Below, piece after piece: positions 34,495 through 42,261 of a stretch of DNA of 64,000 bases (positions are counted from its first letter, which is position 1; each line of letters starts with the position of its first letter). The DNA is taken from assembly GCA_964387885.1 (NCBI GenBank), contig CAYLYZ010000012.1, positions 10,923-74,922 on the forward strand. Reading direction: 5' to 3'. Under the pieces are notes generated by a model. It worked only from the letters and a program-made list of their open reading frames with translations. It had not been told where the DNA came from and searched no databases. This DNA is from JABGPL01 sp964387885 (GTDB lineage: Bacteria > Electryoneota > AABM5-125-24 > Hatepunaeales > Hatepunaeaceae). Position numbers and translations under genes: made by a program.

Positions 34495-36153
34495 TTAATT
34501 GATGACTTTCGAATCCCATCTATCAATAAGCTTTTTTACTGCAGGATCTGATTCGGGGACCTGTTGATTGTCTCCTCTCTCAGGAAGTTTTCCAATATGA
34601 AATTCAAGACTCGTTTGACCAATATGTGATTGAATTTCCTGTAGAAGTGGCATTTGAAGCGCTCTGGCAGTCTCAAGAATTGCTTTTCCGGTAAGGTAAA
34701 TTTTAAGCCTGCCATTTTTATATTCAACCGGAAATCCCTCGTGAAAAATCATCCTGCCACGCGAATTATACTTCTCAATAATCTTGTCGCATATCTGCTT
34801 CCATGCTCCCTGAACAACGTTCAGTGGATTTTCCGGAACCTCCGGGAGGTTTGAAGCATGATTAGCATGTGGGACTATCGGAGCAGGATTCGGCTGTGTC
34901 GAGGCTGAACTTGCCGAGTTAAGCATATTCTTTTGCTCAGGTATTTTTTTACCGGAACTCACCTGTTTTGCAGTTTGGGTTCTTCCCGGAACTTTATTTA
35001 CATTGCCTGTGGAAGCTAAATTTCCTTTTTGTCCGGACAAGTTCTTCAGAACATCAGTTAAAATCACACTCTGTTCAAATACCGCAAACTTCAGGAGTAA
35101 TAACTGCATACGAACGCGAGGATTGAAATTTCTCCTGACATCGGCTTCGGCAGCAGTTGTTAATTGCAACAGCCTCACTACATCATTCTCTGTCAGCAAA
35201 TCAATTGCAGCAGTCATGTCATCCCGTGCTTCCTGTGGGATATCGACCCTGTCAATTCCGAGCGACATTGCCTGCAGCAACTGAACCATATAGCTTTCCA
35301 GACCGAGTAAAAAGTCCTGCGGATCCGTACCGCTGCCGGCAAGAGACTCATCAAGTTTGAACGCCTCAGCAGTGGATCTGCTGCGAACAAGGTCAATAGC
35401 TTGAAAATATTCATTTAACCTGACCTCGCCGACCACTTCCATCGCGTCAGCTTTCATTACCTGCCCTCCGGCATAAGCCAGAACCTGGTCGAGTAAACTC
35501 AGGCTGTCTCTAACGGAACCATCTGCTTTTCGAGCAATTATATCGAGAGCGTCTTCTTCAAACGGAACTTTATCACTTTCACAGATATTATGCAGGTGAC
35601 CTCTCAATTCGGCAACAGATACTCGTCGGAAATCGAACCTCTGGCAGCGCGAAATTATTGTCGCGGGGATTTTTTGAGATTCAGTAGTCGCAAGGCAAAA
35701 ATAGGCGTGATCGGGTGGTTCTTCGAGGGTTTTGAGCAGGGCGTTGAAGGCTCCGGAGCTGAGCATATGAACTTCGTCAACAATATATACCTTTGTCTTA
35801 CCCTCTATCGGGGCATATCTTATCCCCTCACGGAGCTTTCTTATATCGTCAACACCGGTGTTCGATGCAGCATCAATCTCTATGACATCAATAAATCTGC
35901 CGTCCGTAATGGCCTGGCAAGGTTCGCATTTTCCACAGGGTTCACCATTATCCGGTTCGAGACAGTTCAGAGCATGAGCGACCAAACGAGCCGCACTTGT
36001 TTTTCCCACACCTCGCGGACCACTGAATAAATAGGCATGAGCCATACGTCCCTGGCGCAAACCGTTCAGGATGGTTTTCCCTACATGAGGTTGACCTACG
36101 AGGTCTTCAAACCGGCGAGGTCGCCAGCGTCGAGCCAAAACTAAATAGCTCAT
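34495..36153 (-). CDS. dnaX: DNA polymerase III subunit gamma/tau
   Basis: The 552-residue clamp-loader ATPase begins LVLARRWRPRRFEDLVGQ. Walker A is GPRGVGKT (45-52). A cysteine zinc module (CLEP..GEPCGKCEPC) follows, then Walker B VYIVDEVHML and sensor LATTESQKIPATIISRCQRF. Domain III ends near 370. The variable proline/serine-rich linker and tau-like C-terminus are present. It lies downstream of the SRP RNA gene and upstream of ybaB on the same strand, a gene order also known from Bacillus. Confidence 0.97.
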   Translation of the reverse strand: MSYLVLARRWRPRRFEDLVGQPHVGKTILNGLRQGRMAHAYLFSGPRGVGKTSAARLVAHALNCLEPDNGEPCGKCEPCQAITDGRFIDVIEIDAASNTGVDDIRKLREGIRYAPIEGKTKVYIVDEVHMLSSGAFNALLKTLEEPPDHAYFCLATTESQKIPATIISRCQRFDFRRVSVAELRGHLHNICESDKVPFEEDALDIIARKADGSVRDSLSLLDQVLAYAGGQVMKADAMEVVGEVRLNEYFQAIDLVRSRSTAEAFKLDESLAGSGTDPQDFLLGLESYMVQLLQAMSLGIDRVDIPQEARDDMTAAIDLLTENDVVRLLQLTTAAEADVRRNFNPRVRMQLLLLKFAVFEQSVILTDVLKNLSGQKGNLASTGNVNKVPGRTQTAKQVSSGKKIPEQKNMLNSASSASTQPNPAPIVPHANHASNLPEVPENPLNVVQGAWKQICDKIIEKYNSRGRMIFHEGFPVEYKNGRLKIYLTGKAILETARALQMPLLQEIQSHIGQTSLEFHIGKLPERGDNQQVPESDPAVKKLIDRWDSKVIN

Positions 36154-36221
36154 AATCTCCAGTATGTTCTGTGGATGTTGTTAAACAGTGCTTAGAAGTA
36201 TATTCGCATTAAAGTTTTATG

Positions 36222-36303
36222 TTTCTGGCAGGTTTCAAATGAACGAAATGAATGTAACCTGCCAGATTATGCTTCGCTTGAAATCAGGCTGTAACTATTC
36301 TAA
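36222..36303. repeat. 82-bp structured intergenic repeat, copy 1
   Basis: It is about 87% identical to 40261-40344. CTGGCAGGTT (36225-36234) can pair perfectly with AACCTGCCAG. The outer CTGGCAG can instead pair partly with the distal CAGGCTG, and TTTCAA..GAACGAA with TTCGCTTGAAA. Two alternative folds are therefore possible. It carries no GTAG tag and differs from the REP families. It lies between SRP RNA and dnaX. Confidence 0.75.
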
Positions 36304-36406
36304 TTTCAAGATGTAAATATACCTTCAAGGACCTATCTTGCTTGCGAATTATCTAAAAATATTGACACGAATTCTCAAGTTCGGATTTCGTATCAGGTAA
36401 GAAATC

Positions 36407-36679
36407 GGCTGTGCCCCACCTTCGATCGTCTCCGTACTGACGTTTACATTAACCTCCGACTGATGCCCGGCTATCCCACGGCACCCGGACAAAAACGCTT
36501 ACCGCTGCTACCTTCCGGTCCTGACGGGGTTCGGCGCGAGTCCGCTGCGTGGGACCAGACCTTTAACGCCGTCGAATTAATGCAACTTCAGGGGAGGGGA
36601 AACCTCAATGTGGGTATTCAACCCCGCTATAGCGGATTGCGGGTTAAAGGGCACCGCTAGCTCCCCGTCTAGCACAGCC
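36407..36679 (-). ncRNA. ffs: Signal recognition particle RNA, large (Alu-containing) type
   Basis: Read on the minus strand, the about 273-nt RNA begins GGCTGTGCTAGACGGGGAGC and closes with GGGGCACAGCC, so its ends pair. The conserved helix 8 with GTCAGGACCGGAAGGTAGCA (plus 36504-36523) contains the Ffh-binding GGAA loop and asymmetric bulge. The 5' part, with GGTGCCC..TAACCCGC, forms an Alu-like domain as in Bacillus scRNA. This is much longer than the about 114-nt 4.5S RNA of Escherichia. With Ffh it targets nascent membrane proteins. It is encoded upstream of dnaX on the same strand. Confidence 0.93.
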
Positions 36680-36803
36680 ATTTTGCAGATCATCTTAATC
36701 CATAAAGCAGGATTACTTGTAATACCAAATTCAAATATATCAAAAAAACACCTTTCGACAGCTTTCTTTTAATCAAAATTCGCTACGTCGTTTCAATATT
36801 CTG

Positions 36804-36876
36804 TGGAGCTGAGCGGGCTCGAACCGCCGACCTGTACGTTGCGAACGTACCGCTCTCCCAGCTGAGCTACAGCCCC
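36804..36876 (-). tRNA. tRNA-Ala (anticodon CGC)
   Basis: A 73-nt cloverleaf on the minus strand: acceptor GGGGCTG/CAGCTCC, D-arm GCTC..GAGC, anticodon stem GTACG/CGTAC with loop TTCGCAA (anticodon CGC), T-loop TTCGAGC, discriminator A. It reads GCG codons. It lies about 125 bp upstream of the SRP RNA on the same strand. Confidence 0.96.
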
Positions 36877-37235
36877 AATCAGGATGTGTATGTTAATTAA
36901 CATCTTAAATGCCATATTGTAATACTGGAAAGTTCAGTAAATCAGCAATCGATGCCAGACAAATAATATAATTCAAAACTACGTGTCGCTCAACCAATAA
37001 TCAGTGATTATTCGATGACAAAAAACATTGTCACATGAACTGATGAGAATATAATTTTTAATGCTATTCTGCGACTTCTGCCGGTTGAAAGAGTAAGGTT
37101 TTATTCGTAAATTAGTAAAAATAAAAACTTGATTGATTTTCTGAAATCCAATAGACTTAGTCTCAGATGAATCGATCAAATGGGATGTCATTTTTCTGAC
37201 ATTCAGGGAAATCTATGATTCTTTAAGGAATTCAA
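36877..37235. other. Intergenic region without recognisable gene
   Basis: AT-rich spacer between divergently transcribed tRNA-Ala and pmbA. It must contain both promoters, but no convincing motif, hairpin or small ORF was seen. Confidence 0.5.
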
Positions 37236-38582
37236 ATGCACACTGAAGCCGAATTAAAAGCCTTAGCAAATAAGGCGCTTGGTTTTGTTGACGGTTTTGA
37301 TGCTGAAGTATTATTGTCCTCTGGAGACAGTGCTTTAACCCGTTTCAGTGAAAATGTGATAACACAAAATGTTGCCGGTAGTGACTTAAGTCTTACCATC
37401 CGCCTGTTAAAAGATAAGCGAATGGGAAAGGCGGGAACCGGCAACCTTTCTGATGAAGGGATTAAGCGTTGCTATGAAACAGCAAAAGCAACGCTTAAAA
37501 TAGCAGAACCGAACAATGAACTTTTGCCTCTTGTAGAACCTCAGGAATACCTCAAAAATCCACAATCCTATTTTGAGGCATCTCATCACCTTTCACCGGA
37601 AGCACGAGCAGAAGGCGTCGTCAAGGCGGTAGAAGAATGCAAGAAAAACAGCCTGCAGGCAGCTGGAATTCATTCTAACTCCGGAAGTGCAACAGCAATA
37701 GCAAACACAACTGGCCTCTGGGCATATAATCAATCTTCACAGGCAACCCTTTCTTTATCTGCAATGAGCGATGACTCATCCGGCTGGTCAGAAGACTCCG
37801 ATTCTGACATCAGCAAGCTGGAAATTGACAGTGTCATCTCAAAAGCAATAAAAGGAGCCATAGACGGGAAAAAACCCGCAGAGATTGAACCAGGTGCATA
37901 CACAGTAATCTTTGAGCCGGCTGCAGTGGCAGATTTCTTACTCTTTCTCGGGTGGGAAGGTTTAAATGGTCTTTCATTTGTTGAGGGAAGAAGTTGCTTT
38001 ACTGAAAGAGTTGGGAATAAAATCGTAGGTGATAACATAACGTTACGTGATGATTTTACCCATCCTCTCACCCCCGGAACACCTTTTGATTTTGAGGGTT
38101 GCGCCAAGCGACCGGTAACTCTTATTGAGAATGGAGTTTTCAAAACTACAGTACATGACCGAAGAACTGCGATAAAAGCCGGAGTTGAGACCACCGGACA
38201 CTCACTCCCGCAGCCCGATACATACGGACCAATGCCGTTGAACCTTGTAATGTCACCCGGGGAATCTTCAATCGAGGAAATGATTGCTTCAACAGAAAAC
38301 GGGCTTCTGGTCACGAGGCTTCATTACTCAAATATCCTGAATCCGATGATAATGATGTTAACCGGAATGACACGTGATGGCCTCTTTGCGATTAAAAACG
38401 GTAAGGTAACAGGCGGAGTGAAGAACATGCGCTATACGGAATCTGTCCTGCACGTTCTTTCCAACGTTGAAGCACTGTCGAGTAAGTTATACAAGACGGA
38501 AACATTCTGGGGTGGTGGCGGCACAGTTGTACCAGCCATCAAGGTTAACGATTTCCATTTCACCAGTAAGACCGAGAATTAA
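37236..38582 (+). CDS. pmbA: TldE/PmbA-family metalloprotease homologue
   Basis: The 448-residue product contains the PmbA/TldD pattern: early ALTRFSENVITQNVAGSDL, then YTVIFEPAAVADFLLFLGWEGL, GTPFDFEGCAKRPVTLIENG and a GGGGTVVPAIKV-type C-terminus. PmbA (TldE) pairs with TldD to form a heterodimeric zinc protease that processes peptide antibiotics and unfolded helices. PmbA lacks the HExxxH zinc motif, as is true here. It starts at ATG after TTTAAGGAATTCAA. tldD follows 10 bp after the stop. Confidence 0.92.
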   Translation: MHTEAELKALANKALGFVDGFDAEVLLSSGDSALTRFSENVITQNVAGSDLSLTIRLLKDKRMGKAGTGNLSDEGIKRCYETAKATLKIAEPNNELLPLVEPQEYLKNPQSYFEASHHLSPEARAEGVVKAVEECKKNSLQAAGIHSNSGSATAIANTTGLWAYNQSSQATLSLSAMSDDSSGWSEDSDSDISKLEIDSVISKAIKGAIDGKKPAEIEPGAYTVIFEPAAVADFLLFLGWEGLNGLSFVEGRSCFTERVGNKIVGDNITLRDDFTHPLTPGTPFDFEGCAKRPVTLIENGVFKTTVHDRRTAIKAGVETTGHSLPQPDTYGPMPLNLVMSPGESSIEEMIASTENGLLVTRLHYSNILNPMIMMLTGMTRDGLFAIKNGKVTGGVKNMRYTESVLHVLSNVEALSSKLYKTETFWGGGGTVVPAIKVNDFHFTSKTEN

Positions 38583-38592
38583 GGAGTGATAA

Positions 38593-40038
38593 ATGCGTAA
38601 TTTAGCTGAGCGAGCTATTGAAACGGCAAAGACACGTGGCGCAAGCTATGCAGATTGCCGAATTATCTTCATAAAAGAAGAAGAAATGACAGTCAAGAAT
38701 GGTCGGGTTGGAAGTCTCGGAATTGGTGAAGACCTTGGATTTGGTGTGCGTGTAATTGCCGATGGAGCGTGGGGATTCGCTTACAGTCCGGATGTGACAG
38801 CTGACAATATTGATAAAGTAGCTGCTGAAGCTGTGCGGATTGCAAAAGCATCTGCGAAACTAAAGATTCAGGATGTAAAGCTTGCTCCGGAACCCGTTGT
38901 TGATGAAATCTGGCAGACTCCCATATCTGAAGATCCATTTTCAGTTCCTCTCGAAGAAAAACTGGCATTACTTTTTGAAATCGATAAACTGCTTCGTGCC
39001 GACAAGAAAATAGCCAACGCTGAGGGTACACTTGCATTCAAATCTGAACATCAGTGGATGGCAACGAGTGAGGGTTCTTTTATCGATCAATTACTCATTC
39101 GCAGTGGTGCCGGATATTCAGCCACTGCAGTGGGCAACGATGAAGTTCAGGTCAGAAGTTATCCTAATTCATTCCGAGGGCAATATATGACTCAAGGTTA
39201 TGAACTGGTCCGCGGAATGGGACTTAAAGATCATGCAGAACGAGTTCGAGAAGAAGCAATTGAGCTGCTAACGGCTCCAACTCTCCCACCTGGAAAGCGT
39301 GATACAATTATCGACGGGAGCATGTTGGGTCTGCAAATTCATGAGTCTGTCGGTCACGCGACAGAATTAGACCGTGTACTCGGCATGGAAGCCAATTATG
39401 CCGGAATGAGTTTTGTAACAACAGAAAAACTGAACAATTTCCAGTATGGCTCAGAACATGTCAATCTCGTCTGCGATTCAACTGTACCCGCTGGATTGGC
39501 AACTCTTGGATGGGATGATGATGGTGTAAGAGCCCAACGCTGGCATCTGGTTAAGAATGGAAAATTTGTCGGTTACCAGTTTAACCGGGAATTAGCTCAC
39601 ACTATCAATGCAGAGAGATCAAGTGGTAACAGCCGGGCACAAGGGTGGAATAACATCCCGATTGTAAGGATAACTAATCTGTCTCTCATGCCGGGAAGCT
39701 GGAAATTGGACGACTTGATGGCGGACACAGAAGGTGGTTTGTTTATGGAAACCAACCGCAGCTGGTCAATTGACCAATGGCGGCTCAACTTCCAATTTGG
39801 TGTCGAAGCATGCTGGGAGATCAAAGGTGGAAAGAAAGGACAACTTTACAAAAACGCAAATTATCAGGGAATCACTCCACAATTCTGGGGTTCGGTTGAT
39901 GCAGTAGCAAACCAGGATCACTGGACGTTATGGGGCGTTCACAATTGCGGTAAAGGACAACCCGGTCAAACTGCCGAGATGAGTCATGGTGCAGCTCCGA
40001 CAAGATTCCGTGATTTGACAGTTGGGGTTGGGAATTAA
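38593..40038 (+). CDS. tldD: TldD-family zinc metalloprotease
   Basis: The 481-residue product has the catalytic HExxxH motif as HESVGH (His250, Glu251, His255) within QIHESVGHATELDRVLG. The conserved FQFGVEACWEIKGGKKGQLY and C-terminal CGKGQPGQTAEMSHGA are present. With PmbA it forms the active TldD/E protease, probably cytoplasmic. AAGGAG lies 7 nt upstream of ATG 38593. It is an operon of two genes, followed by REPs and a terminator-like hairpin. Confidence 0.95.
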   Translation: MRNLAERAIETAKTRGASYADCRIIFIKEEEMTVKNGRVGSLGIGEDLGFGVRVIADGAWGFAYSPDVTADNIDKVAAEAVRIAKASAKLKIQDVKLAPEPVVDEIWQTPISEDPFSVPLEEKLALLFEIDKLLRADKKIANAEGTLAFKSEHQWMATSEGSFIDQLLIRSGAGYSATAVGNDEVQVRSYPNSFRGQYMTQGYELVRGMGLKDHAERVREEAIELLTAPTLPPGKRDTIIDGSMLGLQIHESVGHATELDRVLGMEANYAGMSFVTTEKLNNFQYGSEHVNLVCDSTVPAGLATLGWDDDGVRAQRWHLVKNGKFVGYQFNRELAHTINAERSSGNSRAQGWNNIPIVRITNLSLMPGSWKLDDLMADTEGGLFMETNRSWSIDQWRLNFQFGVEACWEIKGGKKGQLYKNANYQGITPQFWGSVDAVANQDHWTLWGVHNCGKGQPGQTAEMSHGAAPTRFRDLTVGVGN

Positions 40039-40097
40039 GCAACCAGTCATTTCCCCACTGCGGGAATCCAGCAAGTATCTCACTATTCTGAGGGGAA

Positions 40098-40189
40098 CCC
40101 GGACATTCCTGTCCGGGATTCCTAATATTTTAACCCGGTCGCCTCGGCCGGGTTAACTGTTTTCAGTAGCGTAGGCGTCCCTGCCTACG
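40098..40189. repeat. REP cluster after tldD
   Basis: CCCGGACA-TTCC-TGTCCGGG (40098-40117), AACCCGG..CCGGGTT (40132-40154) and GTAG + CGTAGGCG-TCCC-TGCCTACG (40166-40189). Three different stems share one tight-loop design. Confidence 0.75.
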
Positions 40190-40210
40190 AAAACGTCTGG
40201 GGCGTTTTTT
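40187..40210 (+). terminator. Possible terminator of pmbA-tldD
   Basis: AAAACG (40189-40194) can pair with CGTTTT (40203-40208) around TCTGGGG, followed by a T-run. The stem is short, and its position past tldD and the T-run support the call. Confidence 0.5.
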
Positions 40211-40260
40211 CCTGCATTCTAACACTTCTCAAAAGTATTTTCGTATAGATACTTACGATG

Positions 40261-40344
40261 TCTCTGGCTGTTTTCAAATGAACGAAGTAAATGTAAACTG
40301 CCAGATTACGCTTCGCTTGAAATCAGGCAGTAACCACTTTTAAT
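40261..40344. repeat. 82-bp structured intergenic repeat, copy 2
   Basis: Matches 36222-36303, including TTTCAAATGAACGAA and GCTTCGCTTGAAATCAGGC. The first stem has one mismatch here (CTGGCTGTTT/AAACTGCCAG). It lies 140 bp upstream of the next coding region. Confidence 0.75.
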
Positions 40345-40488
40345 AGTCATGCGAAAGCACTCTCAGGCACTGCATTAACTAAATTCAACACTCATGGGGG
40401 CGTGTGCTACAATACTGACGCTATCAAATTCACTTCAAACACAATCCTGTTCGTGTCGTATAAAATTGTGACGACTTTCATTCATCAA

Positions 40489-41274
40489 ATGATGAGATTA
40501 ATGAACAAAAGAAACACACCGTTCGGCACAACGCTAATCCTGGTGCTGACGATAATTCTACTTTTAGGGGGTAACCTGATGGCTGACGAAGGACACGAAC
40601 ACGGACAATACTTATCCGATGAAGCGACAGTTGAAAAAATCTATTCCCTCCTCACATCTGACAATTTGGATTCAGCAGTTGCCTATTTAAAAGGACTCGG
40701 AGAAGACAAGATTGTAGTCAATACCTGGATAGGTGTCCAATGCGATATCAACAATGTTAAGAAAGATCCACGAATATCCGCCGTGATAGGTCAGGCTGGA
40801 GTGGAGTACTGCATTGATAAAGACTATAAATTACCTGCAGCGATGCTGCTGCATAACATCTCAGCTTTTTTCATGCCGAAATTCGATGAGGGAGTTGCTC
40901 CTGCGGATATCTCAACAATACTCGAAGCTGCTAAAAGGCAGGTCATTCTCAGACGCCAAATTAAACAGGATGGTCCACTAATGTGGGCACTATGGGATGA
41001 AGGGCTCGCAAAACTTGCTGCTGGAGATGCAGTAGGTGCAATAGTACAACTCGAAGAGGGCGTCTCTATCGCTCAGAAGAATGAAGACAAAGACGGAGAG
41101 GCGTGGTGCTGCATGTTTATCGGTAAAGCGAAGTACAAGCACACACCATCCCAAAAAGAAGAAGGAAAAAAGGAAATGCTCGCTGCTGCCAAAGTCTTGA
41201 TGGAAATTGGTCAGGACTGGGAGAAGGAATCGGCGGTTGAAATTCTTGCATCGGTGGGATTGAAACTTGATTAA
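40489..41274 (+). CDS. Exported protein of unknown function, possible TPR-like helical repeats
   Basis: The product of about 260 residues starts at one of three in-frame ATGs (40489, 40492, 40501). The signal peptide (FGTTLILVLTIILLLGG) ends before MADEGHEHG, a His-rich start of the mature protein. The rest is alpha-helical, with Ala-rich segments (GAIVQLEEGVSIAQKNEDKD) like degenerate tetratricopeptide repeats. It has single cysteines in VQCDINN, EYCIDKD and AWCCMF. It is not assigned to a family. It is transcribed alone and ends at a strong terminator. Confidence 0.7.
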   Translation: MMRLMNKRNTPFGTTLILVLTIILLLGGNLMADEGHEHGQYLSDEATVEKIYSLLTSDNLDSAVAYLKGLGEDKIVVNTWIGVQCDINNVKKDPRISAVIGQAGVEYCIDKDYKLPAAMLLHNISAFFMPKFDEGVAPADISTILEAAKRQVILRRQIKQDGPLMWALWDEGLAKLAAGDAVGAIVQLEEGVSIAQKNEDKDGEAWCCMFIGKAKYKHTPSQKEEGKKEMLAAAKVLMEIGQDWEKESAVEILASVGLKLD

Positions 41275-41306
41275 TAATCATGTGGTTTGCATGATTTTGC
41301 GTGATG

Positions 41307-41337
41307 GGCTGTTCAAAATTTTGGGCAGCCTTTTTTT
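41307..41337 (+). terminator. Rho-independent terminator
   Basis: GGCTGTTCAAAA (41307-41318) pairs along its whole length, with wobbles, with TTTTGGGCAGCC (41319-41330), followed by T7. It lies 33 bp after the stop of the exported-protein gene. Confidence 0.85.
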
Positions 41338-41713
41338 ATCCCATTCTCGATGGAACTGGGGAATCACACCATTTAGGGAGTATGGACATTTCTATCCGGA
41401 ATTGCAATGAGGTAGGCCGGGAACAACTGCATCCCGGTGATTTCGGTTGCGCTAATACGCTTTCACCCAGAATTCAAAAACCTCTTTCGTTGAAACACCC
41501 AAACCCTCATACACGCTATTCGAGGGATTTGGTTCGGGTGCTGAGGAAAGGTAACAGTGCTCTACACCCGCGTTTTTCATTCTCCCGAACTTTTCCAGAA
41601 GTAATGCCTTCACCAAATCCATTCTTCTGAAAGGTAACTGAAATAATAGAATTTGAATTTTGTCTTTTCGGAGTAAAACTCAATTAAATGTTCACATTGA
41701 CTTTTACGGTTTC
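41338..41713. other. Intergenic region, degenerate REPs only
   Basis: No gene was recognised. GTAGG followed by CCGGGA..TCCCGG (41412-41436) and GGAG + TATGGACA..TATCC near 41380 look like decayed REPs. Confidence 0.4.
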
Positions 41714-41785
41714 GTAGGGCGGAATCTCATTCCGCTGGAAAGTTAATCTACGGTAGGTTATTGTCGGGATGAGATCCCGACCTAC
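41714..41785. repeat. 72-bp GTAG...CTAC BIME, left of the zinc-ribbon gene
   Basis: GTAG 41714, GGCGGAAT-CTC-ATTCCGCT, an internal GTAG at 41753, GTCGGGAT-GAG-ATCCCGAC 41763-41781, CTAC to 41785. Same length, order and orientation as 42125-42196. Confidence 0.9.
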
Positions 41786-41921
41786 TTCATGGAGGTAATA
41801 TCAAACACCTCCAACACAATCATTATATCACTTGTTTTCTTTACATAATTATATTACAATTTGTTAGTTTCAATTATGAAACATTAGAAATTATCTGGAA
41901 ATTCAATATTAGGGAAAAACG

Positions 41922-42113
41922 ATGGCATTAAATGTTGAAAATCGAGATGACCTTTTGCCGATTTGTCCACATTGCAAAAAGGATATTGACAAAGTTTATG
42001 CACGGGATCTGAAAAATGATATTATTGGTAGTCGAAGAATCATTTATTTCTGTCCCCATTGCCGAGCCAGTCTTGGAGTCTCGCATCGAAAGGGATTTTT
42101 CCTGGGATTATAG
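41922..42113 (+). CDS. Small zinc-ribbon protein
   Basis: The 63-residue product has CPHCKKD (Cys15, Cys18) and CPHCRAS (Cys44, Cys47), giving a four-cysteine zinc ribbon. It has no membrane helix and ends HRKGFFLGL. The start is ATG 41922 with AGGG about 6 nt upstream. Its function is unknown. It is bracketed at about 136 and 11 bp by two directly repeated 72-bp BIMEs. Confidence 0.7.
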   Translation: MALNVENRDDLLPICPHCKKDIDKVYARDLKNDIIGSRRIIYFCPHCRASLGVSHRKGFFLGL

Positions 42114-42124
42114 GAAACAGTTTC

Positions 42125-42196
42125 GTAGGGCGGAATCTTATTCCGCCGAACAATTATTCTACGGTAGGTTATTGTCGGGATAAGATCCCGACCTAC
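42125..42196. repeat. 72-bp GTAG...CTAC BIME, right of the zinc-ribbon gene
   Basis: GTAG 42125, GGCGGAAT-CTT-ATTCCGCC 42129-42147, an internal GTAG, GTCGGGAT-AAG-ATCCCGAC 42174-42192, CTAC to 42196. Compensated differences from the left copy (CTC/CTT, GAG/AAG) lie mostly in the loops. GGGCACGGGCATCGGGTCCC (42219-42238) may be one more decayed hairpin. Confidence 0.9.
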
Positions 42197-42261
42197 GCAA
42201 TTGCTACTGAGGAAAAGGGGCACGGGCATCGGGTCCCTACAATTCAAAACAAGAGTTGAAG

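Noticed and set aside
36463..36660. Open frame of 65 codons on the plus strand
   Set aside because: It lies entirely within the SRP RNA gene on the opposite strand, where RNA structure explains the conservation.
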